DNA from: Actinoalloteichus fjordicus
GTDB taxonomy: Bacteria; Actinomycetota; Actinomycetes; Mycobacteriales; Pseudonocardiaceae
Direction of reading: 5' to 3'
NCBI RefSeq assembly: GCF_001941625.1
Contig: NZ_CP016076.1
Coordinates: forward strand, 2,356,001 to 2,420,000
DNA length: 64,000 bases
Each line of letters begins with the position of its first letter. The stretch's first letter is position 1. Shown piece after piece: positions 26,164-34,597 of this stretch. A program made the translations under genes and the position numbers. Below the pieces are notes generated by a model that ran no database searches, was not told the origin of the DNA, and saw only the letters and a list, made by a program, of their open reading frames with translations.

Positions 26164-28245
26164 ATGGTGACTCTCAATTCGGCAGGTACTGCCGGATCGA
26201 ATGCAGAGGTGACGAAGCCGGTGACCGGTTCCCATCTGGTGGCGCCGCCTGTGGTGCGGAAGTATCGGCCGGAGTTGCAGGGGCTTCGGGCGGTGGCGTC
26301 GCTGCTGGTGGTCGTGTATCACATCTGGTTGGGTCGGGTGTCCGGTGGGGTGGATGTCTTCTTCCTGATCTCGGGTTTTCTGATCACTGGTCAGTTGGTG
26401 CGGAGTGTGGAGCGGTCGGGGGGTATCCAGTTTCGTCCGTTGTGGGGGCGGATGATCAAGCGGCTGTTCCCCGCCGCACTCACCGTTCTGATCGCGGTCA
26501 TGGCGGCCGCCGTCCTGCTCTTGCCTCAGAATCGCTGGTTCCAGACGATTCGGGAGATCATCGCCTCGGCGCTCTATCTGGAGAACTGGCAGCTGGCCGC
26601 CGACTCGGTCGACTACCTCGCCCAGACCAACGAGGCGAGCCCCGTCCAGCACTACTGGTCGCTGTCGATCCAGGGCCAGTTCTACATTGTCTGGCCGTTG
26701 CTGATGCTGCTGGTCATCGGCGTCGCGAAGCTCACGCGCAACCGGCTCCGGCTGACGCTGCTCGGCACGCTGTTCCTGGTGTTCACCGCCTCGCTGATCT
26801 TCTCTGTCATCAGCACGGCGGCCAACCAGCCGTTCGCCTACTTCAACTCGCTGACCAGGGTGTGGGAGTTCGCTCTCGGTGGGCTGCTGATGCTGGGCAT
26901 CGACCACATCAACCTGCCGAAGCTCGCGAGAGTGCTGCTCGGGTGGTTCGGCATCATCGCGCTGGTGGCCTGCGGCCTGGTGCTCCAGGTCGGCACCGTG
27001 TTCCCCGGCTACATGGCGCTCTGGCCGACGATGGCGGCGCTGCTGGTCATCCTGGCGGGTGCCTCGGGAACCCGCTTCGGCGTCGACTGGATCCTGTCCT
27101 CCCGGCCGCTGGAGTACCTGGGCAACATCAGCTACGCCCTGTATCTCTGGCACTGGCCGGTGCTGATCTTCTACCTGGTGGCCCGGCAGCGTACCGAGGT
27201 CGGCCTCGCTGGCGGTGCCTTCATCATCGGTGTCTCGGTCGTGTTGTCGGTGTTGACGTATCACCTGGTGGAGAATCCGCTGCGGCGGTCGGCGGTGGGG
27301 ACGCGCACGCCGTGGGCGGGGTATCGCTTCGGCCTGGTGTTGCTGATCCCGGTCCTCGCGGCGGCGGGGACCTGGCAGTACATCGCGCATCGGCAGGTCA
27401 CCGCCCAGGAGGTCGCCGTCGGCGATCCCGACTTCCCCGGTGCCGCGGCCCGCACCCCGGGCTTCGAGTACAGCGGTGGCCAGGACGTCGGGGTGGCGCC
27501 GTCCTACATCGCGATCGGCGACGACTGGGCGCAGATCGAACAGGCGCACTGCGCGAACTCGGGCCGCAACGAGGAGCTGGAGATCTGTCGCAACGCGGTC
27601 GGTGACGACTTCGCACGGCACATCGTCATCGTCGGCGACTCCCATGCAGAACAGTGGGCGACCGCCCTCTACGAGATCGCCGATCGGGAGAATTGGCAGA
27701 TCACCTCGATGCTGCGCGGTGCCTGCCCGTTCTCGCTCGAGTCCGAGACGGACCCGAACGACGACGGATGTCGGCAGTGGAACGCCGACGCGACGGAGGA
27801 GATCATCGAGATGGCACCGGACGCCGTCTTCACCATCGGCTCCCGTGACGTCCGAGTGGGTCTCACCGAGGCGACGCCGCCCGGCTACGTCGACCAGTGG
27901 CGGCGCCTCGACGACGAGGGCATCCCGGTGCTCGCGATGCGGGACAACCCCCGTTTCGACTTCAAGCCCTCGGAGTGCGCTGCGGAGAACGGCGTCGACG
28001 CGCCGGAGTGCTCGACGTCGAGGGCGGAGCTGCTTCCCGAGACTCCGCCGTACGCGCTGATCGGCGACGTACCTGGCAACGTGTCGTTCTTCGACTTCAG
28101 CGACTACATCTGTACTGAGGACGCCTGCCCGCCTGCGATCGGCAACGTCCTGGTGTACCTGGATCACAACCACATCGGCGCCACGTACATGCGGACCATG
28201 ACGCCCTATCTGGAGGCTGAGATCCGGGCGGCGACCGGCTGGTAG
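26164..28245 (+). CDS. OafA/YrhL-type O-acyltransferase with C-terminal SGNH domain (copy 2)
   Basis: A 693-residue paralogue of the gene 91 bp upstream, in the same orientation with the same GAGGAAGAGC sequence before the ATG. The membrane domain is nearly identical to copy 1, whereas the SGNH domain (from about residue 430) is much more diverged, though GDSHAEQW (near 489), DNPRFD and LDHNHIGATYM are kept. Likely roles are as for copy 1, with a possible change of acceptor or acyl-transfer relay. The pair probably forms one transcription unit ending at the hairpin at 28257. Confidence 0.9.
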   Translation: MVTLNSAGTAGSNAEVTKPVTGSHLVAPPVVRKYRPELQGLRAVASLLVVVYHIWLGRVSGGVDVFFLISGFLITGQLVRSVERSGGIQFRPLWGRMIKRLFPAALTVLIAVMAAAVLLLPQNRWFQTIREIIASALYLENWQLAADSVDYLAQTNEASPVQHYWSLSIQGQFYIVWPLLMLLVIGVAKLTRNRLRLTLLGTLFLVFTASLIFSVISTAANQPFAYFNSLTRVWEFALGGLLMLGIDHINLPKLARVLLGWFGIIALVACGLVLQVGTVFPGYMALWPTMAALLVILAGASGTRFGVDWILSSRPLEYLGNISYALYLWHWPVLIFYLVARQRTEVGLAGGAFIIGVSVVLSVLTYHLVENPLRRSAVGTRTPWAGYRFGLVLLIPVLAAAGTWQYIAHRQVTAQEVAVGDPDFPGAAARTPGFEYSGGQDVGVAPSYIAIGDDWAQIEQAHCANSGRNEELEICRNAVGDDFARHIVIVGDSHAEQWATALYEIADRENWQITSMLRGACPFSLESETDPNDDGCRQWNADATEEIIEMAPDAVFTIGSRDVRVGLTEATPPGYVDQWRRLDDEGIPVLAMRDNPRFDFKPSECAAENGVDAPECSTSRAELLPETPPYALIGDVPGNVSFFDFSDYICTEDACPPAIGNVLVYLDHNHIGATYMRTMTPYLEAEIRAATGW
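26218..26486 (+). repeat. second copy of the 269-bp identical block
   Basis: Counterpart of 24042-24310. Further long near-identical tracts occur at 26838-26974 (copy 1: 24662-24798) and about 27214-27360 (copy 1: 25038-25190), with more diverged sequence between them, giving a mosaic pattern. Confidence 0.9.
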
Positions 28246-28256
28246 GCCGACCGCGA

Positions 28257-28296
28257 CGGCCGGTCCGTCCTTTCTCCGGAGGGGACGGACCGGCCG
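28257..28296 (+). terminator. hairpin terminator after acyltransferase copy 2
   Basis: CGGCCGGTCCGTCC (28257-28270) and GGACGGACCGGCCG (28283-28296) are perfect 14-bp complements around a 12-nt loop, 11 bp after the stop. Confidence 0.8.
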
Positions 28297-28326
28297 ATGT
28301 CGTGACGCGGCCGGCAGGATGGCCGA

Positions 28327-29307
28327 GTGCTGCGTATCGGGCTGACCGGAGGGATCGGGGCGGGCAAGTCGACCGTCGCGAGGCGATTCGCGGACCACGG
28401 GGCGGTGATCGTGGATGCCGACCGGCTGGCCAGGGAGGTCGTCGCTCCCGGCACGGCGGGACTGGCGGAGATCGTCGACGCCTTCGGTTCGAGGATGCTG
28501 ACCGACGACGGCGAGTTGGATCGGCCCGCCATGGGCGAGCTGGTGTTCGCCGATCCGGCGGCTCGTGCTCGGCTCAACGAGATCGTGCATCCCAAGGTGG
28601 GCGCCCGGACCGCCGAGGTGCTCGCCGAGGCCCCGGCCGACGCCGTCGTCGTGCATGACGTCCCCCTGCTCGTGGAGAACGGTCTGGCGCCCGGCTATCA
28701 CCTGGTGGTGGTGGTCGACGCCGACGAAGCGATCCGAGTGGAGCGGGTGCGGCGGACCAGGGGCATGACCGAGGAGGCCGTGCGGGCGCGCATTGCCAGC
28801 CAGGCGAGCCGGGCGGACCGGCGGGCCGTGGCGGACGTCTGGCTCGACAACGACGGTGCGCAGGCGGAGCTGATCACGCTGGTGGACGCGCTGTGCAGGG
28901 ATCGGGTGCGGCCCTTCGAGGAGAACCTGCGCCTGGGCAGGCCCGCGCAGTCGGTCGACGGCACCGTTCGCGAGCACGACCCGGAGTGGCCCGCGCAGGC
29001 AGGCCGCCTGATCCGCAGACTGCGTCATGAGCTGGGTGAACGGGCGGCGGCGATCGAACACGTCGGAGCCACGGCCGAGCCGGGGCGCCCGGCCCCCGAC
29101 CTGCTCGAGCTCGAGCTCGCCGTGCCGTCGGTCGAGACCGCCGACTCGCTGACGCCATTGCTCGCTCAGGCGGGGTTCCCGCCGCTCGCCGATGCGGCGG
29201 CTCGGCACCAGCGGGCCGATGCCGGACGTCAGGGCGCCCGAGTGTTTCGGTCGGCTGATCCGGGCAGGCCCGCCGACCTGTACGTCACGGTCGCGGATCG
29301 GCCGTGA
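28327..29307 (+). CDS. coaE: dephospho-CoA kinase with C-terminal GrpB-like domain
   Basis: A 326-residue fusion. Residues 1-195 are dephospho-CoA kinase, catalysing the last step of CoA synthesis, with P-loop GLTGGIGAGKST (6-16), DADRLAREVV, and VHDVPLLVENGL. Residues about 205-326 resemble the GrpB/UPF0157 nucleotidyltransferase-like domain (VREHDPEWPAQAGRLIRRLR, IEHVGATAEPGRPAPDLLELE). M. tuberculosis CoaE (Rv1631) has the same fusion but is about 80 residues longer, so the GrpB part is shortened here. The GTG at 28327 lies 6 nt after CAGGAT, compatible with a leaderless start. Position after rpsA is ancestral. Confidence 0.93.
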   Translation: MLRIGLTGGIGAGKSTVARRFADHGAVIVDADRLAREVVAPGTAGLAEIVDAFGSRMLTDDGELDRPAMGELVFADPAARARLNEIVHPKVGARTAEVLAEAPADAVVVHDVPLLVENGLAPGYHLVVVVDADEAIRVERVRRTRGMTEEAVRARIASQASRADRRAVADVWLDNDGAQAELITLVDALCRDRVRPFEENLRLGRPAQSVDGTVREHDPEWPAQAGRLIRRLRHELGERAAAIEHVGATAEPGRPAPDLLELELAVPSVETADSLTPLLAQAGFPPLADAAARHQRADAGRQGARVFRSADPGRPADLYVTVADRP

Positions 29308-29389
29308 CCGTGCGGGTCGCTGAGCGGGCCTGCCTGCTCGGCGCAGGATGCAGCGACGCGGTGGGCGGCCGCCGATCGACGGCAGGCAC

Positions 29390-29908
29390 TCAGCGCGGCG
29401 GCCAGCTCTCGAAGATCCCGGAGGACAGCAGCCACCGGGAGAGGTCGTGCCGTTGGAGGCTGACCTCCTCCAGCGTCCGGTGCACCGTGCGCAGCGCGAG
29501 ATCGGCGTCTCTCGGCGGCAGGACCCGGCCCGCCACGGCGGCGGCGAACTCCTCGGAACGCACGATCCGTGCCGTCGTCCCGCCGGGAACGGCGAGTCCG
29601 AGCAGCAGGTCCGTGGTCCGCCAGCTGCGATGATCTCGCTCGACACGCACGGCGGTGAGGACACTGGGACCACTGCGTCCGTGTCGGGAGCGCGGCCGCT
29701 GGTGCACCAGCCGTAGCCCGAGATCGGCGAGGATCCAGGTCACCTCGGAACCCGCGAAGGGGTCTTCCGGGGTGAGGTATTCCATCCGAAGTCCCCACCG
29801 TTCGACAGAACAGGTGGTGAGACGTCGGCGGGTACCCGAGGAATAATTACGTACCGAAGTGATCGTATCGACCACATCGACCAACTGCGGAGTGATAACG
29901 GCGCCCAC
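29390..29908 (-). CDS. diverged DUF402-like protein
   Basis: A 172-residue protein that aligns with the DUF402 protein encoded just upstream: WILADLGLRL matches WLLPELGLRV, SWRTTDLLLGLAVPGG matches SWTSVDHYLDLLVWTG, and VHRTLEEVSLQRHDLSRWLLSSG matches THRAVEGIAANGHDVFRWLRTAG. DUF402 includes nucleoside di/triphosphate phosphatases. The acidic residues that bind metal in the family are not clearly retained, so it may have lost activity. GTG start at 29908 is chosen because the alignment extends into the N-terminus; no good ribosome-binding site is seen. Confidence 0.65.
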   Translation of the reverse strand: MGAVITPQLVDVVDTITSVRNYSSGTRRRLTTCSVERWGLRMEYLTPEDPFAGSEVTWILADLGLRLVHQRPRSRHGRSGPSVLTAVRVERDHRSWRTTDLLLGLAVPGGTTARIVRSEEFAAAVAGRVLPPRDADLALRTVHRTLEEVSLQRHDLSRWLLSSGIFESWPPR

Positions 29909-30052
29909 AGGGCCAGAGCGTAGCGGCGTGGGCGCTGTTTGTGACCAGGCTTACTGCTTCTTTTCCGTCACGGATCGCCATCGTGTGGATTGCTTTCCGT
30001 CAATTGGTCACAACCCCACCGCATCAGCGGTTGACGCGGCCTCGAATGCCGG

Positions 30053-30616
30053 TTAATCGGCTGGTAGGGCCGGGTGTGGGGTGTTCGTCGTCCCGGCGAG
30101 GTCGAAGCCTGCCGTCCGCAGCCACCGGAACACGTCGTGACCGTTGGCGGCGATGCCCTCTACCGCGCGGTGGGTGTTCTCCATGGCGATCTGTGCACTG
30201 GCGGGGTCGAGCAGGTCGGCGGCGAGCGCGGCCAACAGCTCGTCGGAGTCCACGACGGTGATGCCTCGGCCCGTCCAGACCAACAGGTCGAGATAGTGGT
30301 CGACGCTCGTCCAGCTGGTCCTTCCCGGCGTCACCGCCACCAGGTCCAGGTAGAGATCGCAGTCGGGCACCGCGCCGGGGTGCAGGTCGTAGTCCGTCAC
30401 CCGAAGGCCCAGTTCCGGGAGCAGCCAGGAGCGGAGGTACGCGATGCGGTGGTGTCCGACGACCGGCCGAGCGAGAAACAGCCCGAACGGGTGAACCTCG
30501 AAGCGGTCCACGGTGCGGACGATCCCTTTGGGATCGGTATTGGTCATGCGGTCCAGGTCGAACGTCTCGACCTTGGGCGCGTGGACGTGCGACGCGATCT
30601 GAACCTCGACGCTCAT
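30053..30616 (-). CDS. DUF402-domain protein
   Basis: A 187-residue DUF402 (YgaC-like) protein. The core has the FGLFLARPVVGHHRIAYLRSWLLPELGLRV lead-in (shown here only in part), VPDCDLYLDLVAV with conserved acidic residues, and SVDHYLDLLVWTG. Members include nucleoside phosphatases, and M. tuberculosis Rv1632c holds the same place between coaE and uvrB. The ATG at 30616 starts the conserved part; the longer frame upstream runs through the promoter region. Divergent from uvrB. Confidence 0.75.
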   Translation of the reverse strand: MSVEVQIASHVHAPKVETFDLDRMTNTDPKGIVRTVDRFEVHPFGLFLARPVVGHHRIAYLRSWLLPELGLRVTDYDLHPGAVPDCDLYLDLVAVTPGRTSWTSVDHYLDLLVWTGRGITVVDSDELLAALAADLLDPASAQIAMENTHRAVEGIAANGHDVFRWLRTAGFDLAGTTNTPHPALPAD

Positions 30617-30746
30617 ACACCCATACTGCCTAATCCGTGACCGTAGCGTGATCCCCCGATCGTGTAAGTGCTGTGGCGACAGGTCCGCCCGACGGGTGGC
30701 CGACCCGAGCATGTCGCGGGTGGTCTTCGAGCCGCCGGGGCGGCGC

Positions 30747-30806
30747 GACAGTGGTGTGACGACGGTGGTGTGATGACAGTGGTGTGACTCGGCACGACAG
30801 TGGCGT
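30747..30806 (+). repeat. short degenerate tandem repeats upstream of uvrB
   Basis: Four imperfect copies of GACAGTGGTGTGA-like sequence (13-16 bp spacing) lie between the DUF402 gene and uvrB, ending about 35 bp before the uvrB -10 box. Could be replication slippage or a regulatory array. Confidence 0.6.
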
Positions 30807-30841
30807 CGCCCACGACGACGGACGATGTCGGAGGGCAGGCC

Positions 30842-30847
30842 TACGCT
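30842..30847 (+). promoter_or_regulatory. -10 box of uvrB promoter
   Basis: TACGCT lies 7 nt before the uvrB GTG at 30855 with no ribosome-binding site, so transcription should begin at or beside the start codon. No LexA-type SOS box was recognised. Confidence 0.4.
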
Positions 30848-30854
30848 GGTCGGC

Positions 30855-33002
30855 GTGGCAGATGCACCGGTGACCGCCTCCTCCCAGTTCCGTCCGATCA
30901 GCGACGTCCCCCGCTCGGACGGCCGCTTCCGCGTCGTCAGCGACTACGAGCCTGCCGGGGACCAGCCGCAGGCGATCGCCGAGCTGGAGAAGCGCCTGCG
31001 TGCGGGCGAGCGCGACGTCGTGCTGCTCGGCGCGACCGGAACCGGCAAGTCGGCGACCACGGCCTGGCTGGTCGAGAAGGTGCAGCGACCGACGCTGGTG
31101 ATGGCGCCGAACAAGACGCTGGCCGCCCAGCTCGCCAACGAGTTGCGCGGATTCTTCCCGGACAACGCCGTGGAGTACTTCGTCAGCTACTACGACTACT
31201 ATCAGCCCGAGGCGTACGTCCCGCAGACCGACACCTTCATCGAGAAGGACTCCTCGATCAACGAGGACGTCGAGCGACTGCGGCACTCGGCGACGATGAG
31301 TCTGCTGACTCGGCGCGACGTCATTGTGGTCGCCTCCGTGTCCTGCATCTACGGCCTGGGCACTCCGCAGTCCTACCTCGACCGCTCCATCCCGCTGGCC
31401 GTCGGCCAAGAGGTCGACCGCGACCTGCTGCTGCGCGCACTGGTCGACGTCCAGTACGACCGCAACGACCTGGCCTTCAGCCGAGGCACGTTCCGGGTCC
31501 GCGGGGACACCGTCGAGGTCATCCCGGCTTATGAGGAGCTGGCCGTCCGCATCGAGTTCTTCGGCGACGAGGTCGACAAGCTGTACTACCTGCATCCGTT
31601 GACCGGCGAGGTGGTCCGTGAGCTGACGGAGGTGCGGATCTTCCCCGCCACCCACTACGTCGCCGGACCGGGCCGGATGGAGAAGGCGATCCACTCGATC
31701 GAGGCCGAGTTGGAGACGCAGCTGGCTCGGCTGGAGGGACAGGGCAAGCTGCTGGAGGCGCAGCGGCTGCGGATGCGCACGTCCTATGACATCGAGATGA
31801 TGCGCCAGGTCGGCTTCTGCTCCGGGATCGAGAACTACTCCCGCTTCATGGACGACCGGGAGGCGGGCTCGGCGCCCGCGACCCTCATCGACTACTTTCC
31901 CGAGGATTTCCTCCTCGTCATGGACGAGTCCCATGTCACGGTGCCGCAGGTGGGCGGGATGTACGAGGGCGACGCCTCACGGAAGCGGACCCTGGTCGAC
32001 CACGGCTTCCGGCTGCCCAGCGCACTGGACAATCGGCCGCTGACCTGGGAGGAGTTCTCCGATCGGATCGGGCAGACCGTCTACCTGTCCGCCACCCCCG
32101 GCCCCTTCGAGCTGGGGCAGACCGGCGGTGAGTTCGTCGAGCAGGTGATCCGCCCGACCGGCCTGGTCGACCCGCAGGTGCTGGTCAAGCCGACCGACGG
32201 GCAGATCGACGATCTGGTGCACGAGATCCGGCTGCGTGCGGAGCGGGACGAGCGGGTGCTCATCACCACGCTTACGAAGAAGATGGCCGAGGACCTGACC
32301 GACTACCTGCTCGAACTGGGCATCCGGGTGCGATACCTGCACTCGGAGGTCGACACCCTGCGTCGGGTCGAGCTGCTGCGGCAGCTGCGCCTCGGCGAGT
32401 TCGACGTGCTGATCGGCATCAACCTGCTCCGCGAGGGCCTCGACCTGCCGGAGGTCTCGCTGGTCGCGATCCTGGACGCGGACAAGGAGGGCTTCCTCCG
32501 GTCGGGCACCAGCCTCATCCAGACCATCGGCCGCGCGGCGCGCAACGTGTCCGGCGAGGTCCACATGTACGCGGACCGGGTGACGGATTCGATGCGTCGG
32601 GCCATCGACGAGACCGACCGACGGCGGGCCAAGCAGATCGCCTACAACGAGGAGCGCGGGCTCGATCCGCAGCCGCTGCGCAAGCGGATCGCCGACATCC
32701 TCGATCAGGTGTACTCCGAGGCCGAGGACACCGCGACGACCGAGGTCGGCGGGCGCAACGCCTCCCGAGGCCGCAAGCCGGTCGGCGAGCGGGGACAGCC
32801 TCGGGGCAGCGCGGGCGTGCTGGCCGATCGGGACACCACCTCGATGCCGAGGGCGGAGCTGGCCGATCTCGTGCAGCAGCTCACCGATCAGATGATGAAC
32901 GCGGCCCGTGAGTTGCAGTTCGAGCTGGCGGGCAGGCTGCGCGACGAGATCGCCGACCTGAAGAAGGAACTGCGGTCGATGGACGCCGCCGGGGTGTCCT
33001 GA
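30855..33002 (+). CDS. uvrB: excinuclease ABC subunit B
   Basis: A 715-residue nucleotide-excision-repair helicase that verifies damage delivered by UvrA and positions UvrC. Walker [12 protein letters not shown] lies at about 59-69. The beta-hairpin region is [25 protein letters not shown] is the Walker B/helicase II box, and motifs V/VI are [18 protein letters not shown] and [14 protein letters not shown] motif closes the protein ([18 protein letters not shown]). Highly similar along its length to what I recall of mycobacterial UvrB, whose N-terminus supports the GTG at 30855 over the ATG at 30825. Confidence 0.97.
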   Translation: MADAPVTASSQFRPISDVPRSDGRFRVVSDYEPAGDQPQAIAELEKRLRAGERDVVLLGATGTGKSATTAWLVEKVQRPTLVMAPNKTLAAQLANELRGFFPDNAVEYFVSYYDYYQPEAYVPQTDTFIEKDSSINEDVERLRHSATMSLLTRRDVIVVASVSCIYGLGTPQSYLDRSIPLAVGQEVDRDLLLRALVDVQYDRNDLAFSRGTFRVRGDTVEVIPAYEELAVRIEFFGDEVDKLYYLHPLTGEVVRELTEVRIFPATHYVAGPGRMEKAIHSIEAELETQLARLEGQGKLLEAQRLRMRTSYDIEMMRQVGFCSGIENYSRFMDDREAGSAPATLIDYFPEDFLLVMDESHVTVPQVGGMYEGDASRKRTLVDHGFRLPSALDNRPLTWEEFSDRIGQTVYLSATPGPFELGQTGGEFVEQVIRPTGLVDPQVLVKPTDGQIDDLVHEIRLRAERDERVLITTLTKKMAEDLTDYLLELGIRVRYLHSEVDTLRRVELLRQLRLGEFDVLIGINLLREGLDLPEVSLVAILDADKEGFLRSGTSLIQTIGRAARNVSGEVHMYADRVTDSMRRAIDETDRRRAKQIAYNEERGLDPQPLRKRIADILDQVYSEAEDTATTEVGGRNASRGRKPVGERGQPRGSAGVLADRDTTSMPRAELADLVQQLTDQMMNAARELQFELAGRLRDEIADLKKELRSMDAAGVS

Positions 33003-33070
33003 AGCGGACTCGTCGCGATGATCTTCGCGTCGTCCGGGCGCGGGGTTAGCCTCGACGGCGAGGTGAGTGG

Positions 33071-33502
33071 ATGAGTATCGGTTTTCAGGTGACGTTCGAC
33101 GCGATCGACCCTGCCCGGCTCGCCGACTTCTGGGCGGAGGCTCTCGTGTACGAGCTGGAGCCGCCGCCCGCGGGCTTCGCGACGTGGGAGGACTTCGGTC
33201 GGGCCGTCAACCTGCCCGCGGCGCGCTGGAACGACCGGGCCGCGGTGCGCGATCCGGAGGGCAGCAGGCCCGGGCTGGTGTTCCAGCGTGTTCACGAGGG
33301 CGGGTCGGCGAGGAACCGGGTCCGTCTCGACGTCCACGTCAGCGAGGGCGCCGCGGACATGGACGAGCAGAAGGCCAGGGCGCGGGCGCACGTCGAGCGT
33401 CTGGTGCAGGCGGGGGCGGCGGAGCTCCGCGAGGTGGACGGCGTCACCGGCTGGTGCATCGTCCTGACCGATCCGGAGGGCAATGAGTTCTGCGTCCGGT
33501 GA
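33071..33502 (+). CDS. VOC-family glyoxalase-like protein
   Basis: A 143-residue protein of the glyoxalase-like (Glyoxalase_6) type. It starts GFQVTFDAIDPARLADFWAEAL, has the middle RLDVHVSEG and ends CIVLTDPEGNEFCVR. Family members lack a defined substrate. AGGTGAG precedes the ATG. Follows uvrB by 68 bp. Confidence 0.78.
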   Translation: MSIGFQVTFDAIDPARLADFWAEALVYELEPPPAGFATWEDFGRAVNLPAARWNDRAAVRDPEGSRPGLVFQRVHEGGSARNRVRLDVHVSEGAADMDEQKARARAHVERLVQAGAAELREVDGVTGWCIVLTDPEGNEFCVR

Positions 33503-33634
33503 GGCGACCCGTGGCGACGAGCCGCCGGTGCGGCGCGGGACGCGGTGTGGCCGGCAGGGCGGCCCGATCGCACCTGGTCGCCCGTCCCGGTCGCCGGTCG
33601 TGCGGCTGTCTCGCCAGAGGAGGGCGAGCCGAGG

Positions 33635-34597
33635 TCAGCTCGTGATGTCCTTGCGCTCGAAGCGGAAGCCTGCCGCCAGCAGGAACACGGTGGCGTAGGC
33701 GATGGACGCGAACACGCCCCGCGCGGGGTCGGTGAAGTCGGGCTGCGCGCTGAGCAGGTCGGTCCAGGCATAGGCGTAATGCGTGGGCAGGAACATCCGC
33801 AGATCGCCGAGCGCGGTGATCTGGTCGAGGATCTGCGAGACGATGAACACGAGCACCGCGCCGCCGACGGCACCGAGCGGCGCATCGGTGGACACCGACA
33901 GCAGCAGGGCGAGCCCCGCGATCCACAGGTAGAAGACGAGCAGGTAGGCCACGACCATCGCCAGGGCCGCCAGGCCGGTGGCGAAGGGCAGCGTCTCGCC
34001 GGCAGGAGTGGTCAGTGACCCCGAGCCGTAGGCAGCCAGACCGACGAGCAGCGCCGCACCGGGCAGCAGCACCAGCGACGCCAGCCCGAGCAGCCCGGAC
34101 ACCAGCGCCTTCTGCCGCAGCAGCCTGGCGCGGGGGATCGGCACGGCCAACAGGTACCGCAGACTCGACCAGGCGGCCTCGCCAGCGACCGTGTCCCCGA
34201 AGAACAGCGCGATGACCACCACGAAGAGGAAGCCGACCGAGGCGAACAGCGAGAACAACGCGAAATTCAGGCCGCTGCCGGTGGCCAGATCGACGAAGCC
34301 GCCGCGTTCGGGCCCCGACTCGTCGGTGCCGATCTGGAAGGCGGCCCACAGGATGACCGGCAGGGCGACCAGTAAGGCCAGGGTGATCCGCGTCCGTCTT
34401 CGCCGCAGCTGCCTGCCCAGCTCGACGCGCAGGCGCAGCGTGTTCGACGGACGGTAGCCCGTGGCGGCACCCTGCCCGGCGTCACGCCAGGTCCCTGCGT
34501 GCGAGTGCGATGCGTGCGAGTGCGATGCGGCGCGATCCTCCGACGGGCCCTCGACGGGTGCGTCGGGCGAGATCGCCTCGTTCTGTGGCCTGTTCAC
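33635..34597 (-). CDS. ABC-2 type transporter permease
   Basis: A 320-residue membrane protein with six hydrophobic segments (about 72-90, 118-140, 165-190, 205-232, 238-255 and 290-312). The pattern FGDTVAGEAAWSSLRYLLAVPIPRARLLRQKAL between segments 2 and 3 is typical of ABC-2 permeases. The first 60 residues are hydrophilic with a His/Ser-rich SHSHASHSHAG. It overlaps the upstream hydrolase-ATPase fusion gene by 4 bp, whose ATPase domain is its obvious partner. Confidence 0.85.
   Translation of the reverse strand: MNRPQNEAISPDAPVEGPSEDRAASHSHASHSHAGTWRDAGQGAATGYRPSNTLRLRVELGRQLRRRRTRITLALLVALPVILWAAFQIGTDESGPERGGFVDLATGSGLNFALFSLFASVGFLFVVVIALFFGDTVAGEAAWSSLRYLLAVPIPRARLLRQKALVSGLLGLASLVLLPGAALLVGLAAYGSGSLTTPAGETLPFATGLAALAMVVAYLLVFYLWIAGLALLLSVSTDAPLGAVGGAVLVFIVSQILDQITALGDLRMFLPTHYAYAWTDLLSAQPDFTDPARGVFASIAYATVFLLAAGFRFERKDITS

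Noticed and set aside
26020-29673. A 1217-codon open frame antisense to the second acyltransferase and coaE
   Set aside because: It crosses two well-supported genes and a terminator, and its repeats only reflect the duplicated acyltransferase DNA.
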